DNA from: Oscillospiraceae bacterium
GTDB lineage: Bacteria > Bacillota > Clostridia > Oscillospirales > Acutalibacteraceae
Assembly (NCBI GenBank): GCA_009779455.1
Contig: WREG01000008.1
Location: 1 to 20,096 of the forward strand
Length of the DNA: 20,096 bases
Direction: 5' to 3'
Position 1 is the first letter of the stretch. Every line of letters starts with the position of its first letter. Positions 5,943-13,117 of the stretch are shown piece after piece. The notes below the pieces were generated by a model. It was not told the origin of the DNA. It worked only from the letters and a program-made list of their open reading frames with translations, and made no database searches. The position numbers were made by a program, and so were the translations under genes.

Positions 5943-7979
5943 TTATTTCAATACGCCTATCAAAAGCTCTAAGAAGCTGTCAACATTGCCTTGGTTGTCA
6001 CGGCCCAATTGCCTCCACGACCAGTATTTCGGGAAAAGGAGGTAAAGCTGGAGGTCATAGAATTCATCGGGGGTGGGCAGATAATCGGCCTGATTGTGCC
6101 ATGTGACGCCAAGCTCCCATATATCGTCATAAAGCTGCTTGTTGGCGTCCATCCTTATCGACGTGGGGATTTTAAGCGGCCAGAATTCGCCGCGGAAGTT
6201 GTCTGATTTCCAAATCCTGAACGAAAGCTCGGCGCGGCGCACGTTTTCAAGCTGTTTTGCGCCCCCTGCCAGTTCCTTCGCTTTCGCCCAAAGGCCTTCG
6301 ACATATTTTATCTCATTTTTTGTCAGGAAGAAGTTCCCTGTGACCGACGCGCCGTCAAGGCTGTTGCCGTGGTACGTCACGCCGCCTATCGTCCTGCCGC
6401 CGTACTCCTCGGAGGCCGCGCGGATGTATTCTCTAAGGTACTGCCAGCCGCCGCCGTAATATTTGGGCAGAAAGTCCTGATATACTTCCTCTAAATCAAT
6501 ATAGGGGTTCCACAGAAGTTTAGCGTAAAGGTATTGGCTCATTACATAGAAGTTAACGTCATGGATTGTGGCTACGCAGCATGAAAGCCCTATCACGTTG
6601 TTTTCGTAATAATACTGCATATATGTCTGCAGGGCGGTCCAGATGGGATAGGGTATGCCCGGCTCGTTATAGGAAAGGGGGTATTCGAAAACCGTGATTT
6701 TTTTCGCTATCTTCGACCAGCCTTCAAGCACTTCCTCGAAATAATAGATGTTTTCCCAGTAATCGCACTCCCCCGCCTTGTGTATGTAGCACATATTGAT
6801 TGGGCAGAAATGGATGACGATGTTCGGATGCAGGTCTATGCTGGGCGGGTAGGTCGCTGTGCCGTAGGCGAAAGCGTTGATCGTCACTTTTGTATGGCCC
6901 ATGTCGACAAGGTATTCGCAGACCGCGTTGAGAACCTCCATCAGCGCCCTTGATTGGCCCGCCAACGGGTTTTCTTCTTGGGCATAGAGAGCCCTGCAGT
7001 CCACGCACTGGCAAATCGTGCCGCTGTCGTTCAGGCCCATGGAAATACCCTGGGTGCCGGGGTTGTTATTCATAATATTAAGGGCATATTCTTTATAAAT
7101 TTCAAGGACGTCGGGGTTGGTAAGGCAGGGGTTGTTCTCGCCGTGTTCGCATTCCATCGGGCTGCCGTCCGCGTTTTTAGCGAAATATTCGGGATGCTCG
7201 GCGATATACTTGGACGGGGGCAGTATTGTCAAAGCCGAATGGGTGACGGGATAATATACCACCCCGCCGTATTCCTCCGGCCACGTGGCATTGCCTATCA
7301 TGCCCTGGGCGTTGACCCTGTTGGCGAGGGAATAGTCCACGTCGGCGGAGGTCAGCCGCCACACCAGTGTGGGCTGCCTGTAGGTAAAGTATGGAATCTC
7401 GATTTCGTCGATGTCCACCGGCACGCCAACCACGTCATTTTCGGGTATTATGGTCATCTCAATCGAGAACCAGCGGCAGCCGAGGAATTTCTCAAGGAAA
7501 TCATAGACGCTGTAAAGCGTCCCCCTGGGCTGGCCGCCCATTAAGACTATATCGCCTTCGTTTATATCACCGTATTTGCCGTCCGCGTTCGTCCTGATGA
7601 CAAACCCGTCGTTGCCGAGGGACTCGAATTTCTCCGCGTCCATCGCATAGCGGTTCGTGTCGCCGATTATTATTTCGTTCAGGGCGGACGAAGCCTGGTC
7701 GTCGGTGATTATCGGAAGCTCGAAGCCGCTTATCTGCTTTAAAAAGCCCTGAAGCTTTTGAGCCGCCATTGCCTCGGCCGGGACAGCGTTTTCGCCGACG
7801 ACTATAACGTAATCGCTGGCCCCGCTGTCGATTATCGTCATCTTTTCCCTTGTGTCGGCAGGGAAAGTTATGTCCTTGGGGACAAAATCCGCCACGGGGG
7901 GGTTCACAAGACCCGTAAACATCCCGATAATCAGCAGGAAAGATAAAATAGGGGCGAAAAACTTAATAATAGCATCCAT
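5943..7979 (-). CDS. Exported GH67N-like/DUF4838 protein, putative carbohydrate-active
   Basis: 678 residues. The first 26 are a hydrophobic signal or anchor segment without Lys/Arg clusters. Residues about 50-180 resemble the N-terminal domain of alpha-glucuronidases (GH67N), including ALNEIIIGDTNR, a GFVIRT strand, and GGQPRGTLYSVYDFLE followed by LGCRWF. The remainder fits DUF4838: the C-x-C-x2-C run near CQCVDC, HFCPINMCY, and the WENIYYFEEVLEGW helix. Members are often encoded with polysaccharide genes of gut and anaerobic bacteria, but no activity is established for DUF4838. The start has AAGGAG nine bases upstream, and a promoter with TATAAT sits at 8024-8052. It is a neighbour of another exported unknown (DUF4874/4832) in the same direction. 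Confidence 0.82.
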   Translation of the reverse strand: MDAIIKFFAPILSFLLIIGMFTGLVNPPVADFVPKDITFPADTREKMTIIDSGASDYVIVVGENAVPAEAMAAQKLQGFLKQISGFELPIITDDQASSALNEIIIGDTNRYAMDAEKFESLGNDGFVIRTNADGKYGDINEGDIVLMGGQPRGTLYSVYDFLEKFLGCRWFSIEMTIIPENDVVGVPVDIDEIEIPYFTYRQPTLVWRLTSADVDYSLANRVNAQGMIGNATWPEEYGGVVYYPVTHSALTILPPSKYIAEHPEYFAKNADGSPMECEHGENNPCLTNPDVLEIYKEYALNIMNNNPGTQGISMGLNDSGTICQCVDCRALYAQEENPLAGQSRALMEVLNAVCEYLVDMGHTKVTINAFAYGTATYPPSIDLHPNIVIHFCPINMCYIHKAGECDYWENIYYFEEVLEGWSKIAKKITVFEYPLSYNEPGIPYPIWTALQTYMQYYYENNVIGLSCCVATIHDVNFYVMSQYLYAKLLWNPYIDLEEVYQDFLPKYYGGGWQYLREYIRAASEEYGGRTIGGVTYHGNSLDGASVTGNFFLTKNEIKYVEGLWAKAKELAGGAKQLENVRRAELSFRIWKSDNFRGEFWPLKIPTSIRMDANKQLYDDIWELGVTWHNQADYLPTPDEFYDLQLYLLFPKYWSWRQLGRDNQGNVDSFLELLIGVLK

Positions 7980-8023
7980 AAAAAAATTCTCCTTTTATTT
8001 AATAAATATTTTCACGCATAATA

Positions 8024-8052
8024 ATTATATAACAATATTAATAATTTTGCAA
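8024..8052 (-). promoter_or_regulatory. Sigma-A promoter for the DUF4838 gene
   Basis: On the minus strand TTGCAA (8047-8052) and a perfect TATAAT (8024-8029) are separated by 17 bases. They lie in the A/T-rich gap between the DUF4874-type gene and the DUF4838 gene, so the latter can be transcribed on its own. Confidence 0.65.
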
Positions 8053-8093
8053 TAATAAAACGGTAAAATTTTCAATAAGTTTTTAATACATAA

Positions 8094-9599
8094 TTAACAA
8101 AAGATGTCATTTTCATTCGCAAAACGAACACAAATATCCGACCCCGCGCGGCGCGCCAGCTTTATATTAAATTCATGCGGGCCCTCCTGAATAAAATCAT
8201 AGGGCAGAGCGGCCGTGTACGCAACCGCCCGCATTGAGCCCAAAGCGTATTTATCATAGCTGCCAATAAGGTATTCCGTGCCGTCAATAACGACGCTCAG
8301 GGCGTTAAAGTTAAGCGGCGCGGCAAAGCCGCTGTTTTGTATGGTGAAGCGTATTTTATTTTGCGTTTCGTCAAACTCGAAGGAGGTTACACTCAAAAGG
8401 TAGCCCAAATGATAGCGGATATAGTCATAAGCCGACATTTCGCCGTTTTCAAACAAAGAAGGCAGATAAGGCATATCAAGCGCTTCCAGCTGCCCGGGGG
8501 TGACAGGCACGTCCTTCCAGCGTTCCATTGAAAATACGCGCCCGAAATCGCCCTCGCGGTAGTTATGCTCCAGCGACAATGTCGTTAGGGAATATTGTTT
8601 TATCTGTCCCAGCACGGCGACAGGGTCAATGCTGTCAAGGGGTTCGCCGTCCTTTTTATCGTAATACGTCGCTACGCCCCAGGGCATTTCCCCGTCGTTT
8701 ACGGTATTTTTGAACCGTTCTTCGAGCAGCTTTTCTTCCTCGTCGTTTTTGCCTAAGAAAAAGCTCCATTCGCCGTTTTTTTCGCCGATTATATAATCGT
8801 CGTGCATACCGAAGCTCAAAGGCGCCCACGAAACTTTTTGCAATAAGTCAACATTGCGTACCTGTATATAAATATCATCGGGGGTTATCGAGCGCAAACG
8901 GTCAAAAGCACGGCCTATATGGATGGACTTGAAGTTCTTGTTGTTGTGGCCTTCGCCCCAATAGCCCACTATGCCCGCCTGCACGCAGTAAACAACGTCG
9001 TCAACCAATTGGCCGTTTGCCCCGAACCACTCCCCTATCTGTTGCAAATGCCCGTCCACGCGCTTGTAGCCGGCGTCGGGGTTCGATTCGTTTTGGTAGG
9101 CAAAACGCAGCAATACCCTTATTTTTTGTTCACGGCAAAGCTCAAACATCCGTTCCAGCTGCGAAAAGGCGTTTTCGTCAAGGGGCCTGTTGTTATAACG
9201 GCACAAATAAACGTACAGCTGGACGACGGTCGGGCTGTCCTCGCGGTATTTTTCAATAAAATTCAATAATTTTTCGTAAGGGTCGCCCATGTCGCCGGGA
9301 TAGCACTCCGGGGCATCCCCGAGCGTCATATATGTTTCCATACGCAGGCCCCTGTCAGGGTTTTTAAGCAGAGGCCCCGCGTTTTCCGGCGTCAGCGTCG
9401 GCAGGGCAAATTCCGCAGTGAATCCCGTTTCCGCCGCTTCTGACGGCAGTCTCGGCAGCTCCGCCCCGGGCAGGGCAGGAGCCTGATATAAAATGTCCGG
9501 TTTAAGCCACCAATTTTTATACACAGCTGCCGCGAAACCGGTTAAAAATATTAAAACAACTGCGATGACGGCGATAATAATTTTAAGCTTATTTTTCAT
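8094..9599 (-). CDS. Exported DUF4874/DUF4832-type protein
   Basis: 501 residues from the ATG at 9599, preceded by GGAAGGG at eight bases. A TTG six bases earlier (9605) is less well spaced. An N-terminal membrane segment (about residues 6-24, rich in Ile/Val/Ala) is followed by a Pro-rich linker. The central domain matches DUF4874: LLKNPDRGLRMETY, QLYVYLCRYNNRPL, VLLRFAYQNE and the strongly conserved GIVGYWGEGHNN. This looks like a TIM barrel of glycoside-hydrolase type. The C-terminal part matches DUF4832, a beta-rich domain. The family is found with exopolysaccharide and surface genes and is presumed to act on sugars, without proof. Transcription probably starts from the promoter overlapping the divergent lyase promoter. 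Confidence 0.8.
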   Translation of the reverse strand: MKNKLKIIIAVIAVVLIFLTGFAAAVYKNWWLKPDILYQAPALPGAELPRLPSEAAETGFTAEFALPTLTPENAGPLLKNPDRGLRMETYMTLGDAPECYPGDMGDPYEKLLNFIEKYREDSPTVVQLYVYLCRYNNRPLDENAFSQLERMFELCREQKIRVLLRFAYQNESNPDAGYKRVDGHLQQIGEWFGANGQLVDDVVYCVQAGIVGYWGEGHNNKNFKSIHIGRAFDRLRSITPDDIYIQVRNVDLLQKVSWAPLSFGMHDDYIIGEKNGEWSFFLGKNDEEEKLLEERFKNTVNDGEMPWGVATYYDKKDGEPLDSIDPVAVLGQIKQYSLTTLSLEHNYREGDFGRVFSMERWKDVPVTPGQLEALDMPYLPSLFENGEMSAYDYIRYHLGYLLSVTSFEFDETQNKIRFTIQNSGFAAPLNFNALSVVIDGTEYLIGSYDKYALGSMRAVAYTAALPYDFIQEGPHEFNIKLARRAGSDICVRFANENDIFC

Positions 9600-9627
9600 A
9601 AACAAATCCCTTCCTTATAACTTTAAT

Positions 9628-9656
9628 TTGACACTTGCCTTATCTTATTATATAAT
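9628..9656 (+). promoter_or_regulatory. Perfect consensus promoter for the DapA-family gene
   Basis: TTGACA (9628-9633), a 17-base spacer, then TATAAT (9651-9656). Transcription would start near 9663, 26 bases before the ATG at 9689. Both hexamers match the sigma-70/sigma-A consensus perfectly. Confidence 0.85.
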
Positions 9657-9676
9657 ACACATTATCATTTTGTAAA
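9647..9676 (-). promoter_or_regulatory. Divergent promoter for the DUF4874-type gene
   Basis: On the minus strand TTTACA (9671-9676), an 18-base spacer, and TATAAT (9647-9652). Its -10 overlaps the -10 of the opposite promoter within the 10-base palindrome ATTATATAAT (9647-9656). Confidence 0.55.
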
Positions 9677-9688
9677 GGGATTGTTATA

Positions 9689-9697
9689 ATGAATTAG
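9689..9697 (+). other. Two-codon ORF (ATG AAT TAG) at the natural start of the lyase gene
   Basis: ATG at 9689 has an ideal ribosome binding site (AAAGGGA, 9674-9680, eight bases before) but reads only Met-Asn before TAG at 9695-9697. The frame continues after the stop as PYEFRGQ and joins the aldolase ORF without shift. DapA-family proteins commonly begin with such a (Y/F)xFxG(V/x)MP stretch, so this is the original start interrupted by a stop codon. Confidence 0.75.
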
Positions 9698-9718
9698 CCA
9701 TACGAATTCCGCGGGCAA

Positions 9719-10600
9719 ATGCCTATTTTGCCGACCGCCATACACCCGGGCGGGGAATTGGACTTGGAAAGCCTGAACCGCGTTGTTGACTACTGCCTTG
9801 AAAACAAGGCGGCGGCCATAGGGCATCTCGGCGGCGCGTCGGAATATTTCAAAGTCGGCGCGAAACAGCGGGAACAGATTATATCGGCGGTGGTCGAGCG
9901 CGTAAACGGAAAAGCCCCGGTTTTCATCGGGACCACGGATTTATCCTTGGCTGACAGCTTAGAGAATGCAAGAATAGCGCAAAAGCTTGGCGCGGACCTG
10001 CTGATGGTCTGCTCCCCCGTTTTCGGCGCCATGCAAAAAGACAGGCTTTTCGAGTATTATCAAAGGGTCGCGGATGTCTGCGGCCTGCCCGTCATCATTC
10101 AGGACACAGGCGCGTCAAAGGCCTGTTACGACGCGGATTTTATCGTCAAACTGGGGGAAGAAATCCCGTCATGCCTTTACGCCAAAGCCGAAGGCGGGGG
10201 CTTCCTCGAAAAAACACAAGAGCTGATGTCCCGCACGGGCGGGAAAATGCAGATTATCGGCGGCGCGGCGGGGTTTCATATGATCCAGCTGCTGCGCCTG
10301 GGCGTTACGGCTTTTATGACAGGGACGGAAGCCGCCGAAATACACAATGACGTAATTTTCAGCTATTTAAGCGGCGATATCGACGGGGCGGTTGACATAT
10401 ATTACACCAGGCTGCTGCCTTACCTTGAGATTTTTAACCTGAACAACCGCTATTTCCTTAAGCATATGCTTTGGAAGCGCGGTATCGTCGCTAACACGGA
10501 ACTGCCCTTCCCGCAGGAAGGACAGCCGCCAAGCCCGTTGCTTATTGATGAGTTTGACTATATTTGGGAGCGGATTCAACGAAACAAGATAAAAATGTAA
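9719..10600 (+). CDS. DapA-superfamily lyase/aldolase, start interrupted upstream
   Basis: 293 residues from the ATG at 9719. The fold is the class I aldolase barrel of the dihydrodipicolinate synthase/N-acetylneuraminate lyase superfamily. The Schiff-base lysine is K156 in LYAKAEGG. The first strand MPILPTAI, the GTTDLSLADSLENARIAQKLGADLLMV helix-strand and the IIQDTG strand fit sugar-acid members. The GTTGES motif of true DapA is GGASEY here and the YNxP tyrosine is replaced by QD, so lysine biosynthesis is unlikely. A keto-deoxy sugar acid dehydratase or aldolase is more plausible. The natural start 30 bases upstream ends after two codons; the 9719 ATG has only a weak GCGGG before it. Output may be low, depend on reinitiation, or the gene may be decaying. 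Confidence 0.78.
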   Translation: MPILPTAIHPGGELDLESLNRVVDYCLENKAAAIGHLGGASEYFKVGAKQREQIISAVVERVNGKAPVFIGTTDLSLADSLENARIAQKLGADLLMVCSPVFGAMQKDRLFEYYQRVADVCGLPVIIQDTGASKACYDADFIVKLGEEIPSCLYAKAEGGGFLEKTQELMSRTGGKMQIIGGAAGFHMIQLLRLGVTAFMTGTEAAEIHNDVIFSYLSGDIDGAVDIYYTRLLPYLEIFNLNNRYFLKHMLWKRGIVANTELPFPQEGQPPSPLLIDEFDYIWERIQRNKIKM

Positions 10601-10607
10601 ACTTTAA

Positions 10608-10628
10608 GGGACGCCTACGCGGCGTCCC
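10608..10628. repeat. GGGACGCC palindrome between convergent genes
   Basis: GGGACGCC (10608-10615) pairs with GGCGTCCC (10621-10628) around TACGC, just after the lyase stop. The flanks TTTAA and CTACTTTA are only weakly T-rich, so termination is possible but not clear. The core is the same as the element at 5901-5931. Confidence 0.6.
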
Positions 10629-10669
10629 CTACTTTAGGGCGGCATACCAAATCCTGCACCGCATAATTC

Positions 10670-11170
10670 TTATTCGGCGCGCTTCATGTCGGCAATGTTT
10701 TGTTTTCTCATTTTAGCCAATGTTTTTATATGCTCCAAATCCCCGGCATCGGGATTGTCAAAACAAAAAGTCGAATAACAGGAGTTTTCATATGCTTTTC
10801 CGAAAATCCTTTTGCGTATCCCCGGGCTGTGTTCGCAAGGGCATTTGCCGCAGGGGTTTATCCGCGCATGGGCGAAATCTTCAAGTTCTTTATCAACCAC
10901 ACCATTTTCACCCCAGCAAACCTCGCAATTGGCCCAAAAAACAGACCAGTTGTCGCCATTGCCGCTCATATTTTTAGGTTCGCAATGCCCCGTTATAATC
11001 AAGCATATGTTTTCGCCCTGATATTTGAACCAGTTGTCATCGCCTGAATCGGGCGGCATTTCGTTCGCTTTCATGAAACCGACAAAATCCATCGCGTTTT
11101 TAAGCGCATAACCGCTTAATTTTTCTTTCAGTTCTTCTTCGATTTTCCGGGCCGTTTTCTTTTCAGGCAT
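10670..11170 (-). CDS. Uncharacterised protein with C-terminal four-Cys module (paralogue A)
   Basis: 166 residues; I do not recognise a named family. The N-terminal part has a helical LKNAMDFVGFMKANEM motif and a strand region NWFKYQG...NWSVFW. The C-terminal module is C107-x2-C110-x-C112-x18-C131 with the internal stretch SPGIRKRIFGKAYENSC, then a helix ending LEHIKTLAKMRK. The protein at 16988-17491 is a clear paralogue over its whole length (LKNALDF, ANEM, W-x-x-W, CxxC, SPGKRTTIFGK, VKKLLEIRK). The Cys pattern suggests Zn binding. The gene overlaps the end of the UDG-like gene by eight bases (ATG within the preceding stop region), so the two are translationally coupled. It is the last gene of the cluster. 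Confidence 0.8.
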   Translation of the reverse strand: MPEKKTARKIEEELKEKLSGYALKNAMDFVGFMKANEMPPDSGDDNWFKYQGENICLIITGHCEPKNMSGNGDNWSVFWANCEVCWGENGVVDKELEDFAHARINPCGKCPCEHSPGIRKRIFGKAYENSCYSTFCFDNPDAGDLEHIKTLAKMRKQNIADMKRAE

Positions 11171-11825
11171 TTTTTCTTCCTCCGCTTAAAATCTCCATCA
11201 TCCTTTTTATGTCCTCCGTGATAGTATCGCGCTTGAACGGCTCAATCAGCAGGTTCTTGCCGGTCATTATATATGACGGGAATACGCGGACGCCGTTCCA
11301 ATAAAACTCCTCGTTATTCCAGTGCCTGCGTCTGCCCGCCGAACCCGTGGGGCAGACGTTTTTCTTTGTATTTGTTTTTGTTTTCGCGATCATGTTAAAC
11401 GCTTTTATCGCCACGTCGCCCATGAGCATGATGAGTTTAAGGTTCGGGAACAGCGCAAGCTCGGCTTCAAGAATCGGCAGCTGCGCCTTGACGGCTTCGG
11501 GGTCGGCCGTGTAGCCCTCTTTCGGGGTTTTCAAAGCGGCGGTAATATAGACGCCCAAATCAAGTATGTCACTCATATTTTTAACGGGATCCCCTCGCGC
11601 CGAGGATTTCACACCCGCGCTTTCGAACAAGCCTAACGCGTTTCTCCTGTTTTCTGGGTTGTCGGTTTCGCTGTAGAACCAGTCGTCCGGGTTTTTCGGC
11701 ACAACTTCGTTGATCATAATGACCTTGATTTTCGCGGGGCCTATTTCGCAGTCGGGGAATTGCAGATTATTTGCGTCTAAACCGTTTTTTTTGGCTGTTT
11801 CGGTTAGATAATTTTTGATGTTCAT
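11163..11825 (-). CDS. Uracil-DNA glycosylase superfamily protein with divergent active site
   Basis: 220 residues from the ATG at 11825 (AGGAGG seven bases before). The order of motifs follows the UDG fold: strand IKVIMINEVVP where family 4/5 enzymes have GEAPG, GVYITAALKTPK where others have the N-containing strand, LIMLMGDVAIKAF (equivalent to the lGxxA helix), and RVFPSYIM near the end where active enzymes have HPS. The His of HPS is Phe and the Asn of the second motif is Ala, so uracil excision is doubtful. It may bind modified bases or act on another lesion. Firmicutes homologues are commonly labelled uracil-DNA glycosylase. It sits in a cluster with two Fpg/Nei-like proteins, which supports a DNA-linked role. 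It is coupled to the following Cys-module gene. Confidence 0.78.
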   Translation of the reverse strand: MNIKNYLTETAKKNGLDANNLQFPDCEIGPAKIKVIMINEVVPKNPDDWFYSETDNPENRRNALGLFESAGVKSSARGDPVKNMSDILDLGVYITAALKTPKEGYTADPEAVKAQLPILEAELALFPNLKLIMLMGDVAIKAFNMIAKTKTNTKKNVCPTGSAGRRRHWNNEEFYWNGVRVFPSYIMTGKNLLIEPFKRDTITEDIKRMMEILSGGRKNA

Positions 11826-11856
11826 TGTGTCGCCTCCTAAATTTTCACTAAGCTGC

Positions 11857-11875
11857 GGGCGATTAACAATCGCCC
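11857..11875. repeat. GGGCGATT palindromic element, copy 2
   Basis: GGGCGATT, AAC, AATCGCCC then CCTAC. It is identical to the copy at 5466-5484 except for one loop base, and again directly abuts a minus-strand stop codon (TAG of the 11876-12994 gene). Confidence 0.7.
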
Positions 11876-12994
11876 CTACAATTTTGTTAAATTGTACTCT
11901 TTTTCTATCAGCTGCCAATACACCGGCGCGTATTCCGGGTCAAAAGCGTCAAAATCAAAACACGCATGGGCGCAGCCCGCCAAAGCTATGCCGTCATAGT
12001 TCCATAGGACGCGGAATTTGCAATGCTCCCGCGTCGCCCCCTGAAAATCGCAATAACGGCAATTGCCCCATTCAAAAGGCTTTTGAATGTCGTCGGGCAG
12101 CTTTTCGATTATATCCATATATTTGTCGGGCTTTGAAAGCTTTACCGACAGCCTGAATTTCGGATTTCCCAAAGCCATGTATCCTTGCTGTATGCGGGCG
12201 ACGCGCTTGGATTTGTAATGGTATTCCCCGTCGAATTTTATCCCCTTGTATTTAAGCGACTCGTCGTAGAACGCGAGGGAAAACATTTTCAGTTCCGGGG
12301 GAAAACCGTTGTAACCCGCGTCGTCGCTTACCCATTGCCTTGTTGGGATAGCCGCGAGGTCTGACGTTATTTTGTAGTCAAAACGGTAAAAGCGGTGATG
12401 CATTTCATGCAGGGAATATTCGGTTTCCGGCCTGTTTTCTTTGTTTTTGAGAACTTCATAGCATTCGCAGTATGTTTTTATCGTATCCATCATATCCGGG
12501 TCGTCGGGATATTCGACGGTGAAGGCTTCGGTTTTTTTGCCGTAGGGTTTTCCGTCAAAACCCGAAAAAACAAAACCGAAAGCGGAAAGCCGGGACAGAA
12601 TCAGCTCATATTTCGGCACGGGGCCCGAAACCAAACCCGTGCCTTTTTTTACGGCCTTTTTGAACGCGTCCGCGCCAACGGCCAATTGGCGGTTTTTCAG
12701 TTCGCCCGACGAACAGAGGCGACTCAACAGGTCGGCGAACCTGTGAATAGTGCGGTAGCAGTCGCGGGCGCGGTTTTGGTCTTTGCTTTCGATGTCAACA
12801 AGCATCAGCCCGTAGGACTCCGGCTGTTTTGCCATATCCATATAGACTTCTTTCGCAAGTTCACATAATTTTTTGAAACGAATCCTAAAATCCTCCGGCA
12901 GGCCGTCCTTTAAAGGATAATCGTCGGGCACGGGGACAATCGCTTTGGCAAAGGATTCCGCCTGGTGCTGGCAATGGTATTTATATTCATTCAT
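11876..12994 (-). CDS. Uncharacterised large protein with C-terminal four-Cys module (paralogue G)
   Basis: 372 residues from the ATG at 12994, preceded by AAAGGACGG at six bases. I recognise no named domain in the N-terminal 190 residues, which are mainly helical. Residues about 200-311 form an alpha/beta region ending in FRLSVKLSKPDKYMDIIEKL, like the region before the Cys module in the other paralogues. The module is C312-x2-C315-x9-C325-x15-C341, with a further Cys at 345, then a helix VYWQLIEKEY. Its Cys spacing is identical to that in the proteins at 13873-14400 and 19542-20096. It is flanked by two palindromic elements. The function is unknown; a structural Zn site is the most likely reading of the four cysteines. 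Confidence 0.8.
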   Translation of the reverse strand: MNEYKYHCQHQAESFAKAIVPVPDDYPLKDGLPEDFRIRFKKLCELAKEVYMDMAKQPESYGLMLVDIESKDQNRARDCYRTIHRFADLLSRLCSSGELKNRQLAVGADAFKKAVKKGTGLVSGPVPKYELILSRLSAFGFVFSGFDGKPYGKKTEAFTVEYPDDPDMMDTIKTYCECYEVLKNKENRPETEYSLHEMHHRFYRFDYKITSDLAAIPTRQWVSDDAGYNGFPPELKMFSLAFYDESLKYKGIKFDGEYHYKSKRVARIQQGYMALGNPKFRLSVKLSKPDKYMDIIEKLPDDIQKPFEWGNCRYCDFQGATREHCKFRVLWNYDGIALAGCAHACFDFDAFDPEYAPVYWQLIEKEYNLTKL

Positions 12995-13020
12995 ATAATT
13001 CCGTCCTTTTAATGTGATAC

Positions 13021-13104
13021 CCGTAGGGGACGATGCCCACATCGTCCCGTTTGCAACAAGATTTTATCTATATTTCGGGACGCCGAGGGCGTCGTCCCCT
13101 ACGG
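13021..13104. repeat. Nested inverted repeat (CCGTAGGGGACGA ends)
   Basis: The ends CCGTAGGGGACGA (13021-13033) and TCGTCCCCTACGG (13092-13104) are perfect inverted repeats of 13 bases. Inside, GGGACGAT...ATCGTCCC (13027-13048) and a GGGACG...CGTC structure (13077-13099) form two smaller hairpins. The layout is like a miniature fold-back element inserted between the Zn-ribbon gene and paralogue G. Confidence 0.7.
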
Positions 13105-13117
13105 AATACCTGTATAT

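Noticed and set aside
6954..7544. 196-codon plus-strand frame opposite the DUF4838 gene
   Set aside because: Shadow of the real gene; no promoter, ribosome site or recognisable motif.
9689..10600. General reassignment of TAG to an amino acid
   Set aside because: TAG is a normal terminator for other genes here, including the GDPD-like, desulfoferrodoxin and paralogue G genes.
4345..13104. CRISPR array
   Set aside because: The palindromes are single and widely spaced between genes, without regular spacers or cas genes.
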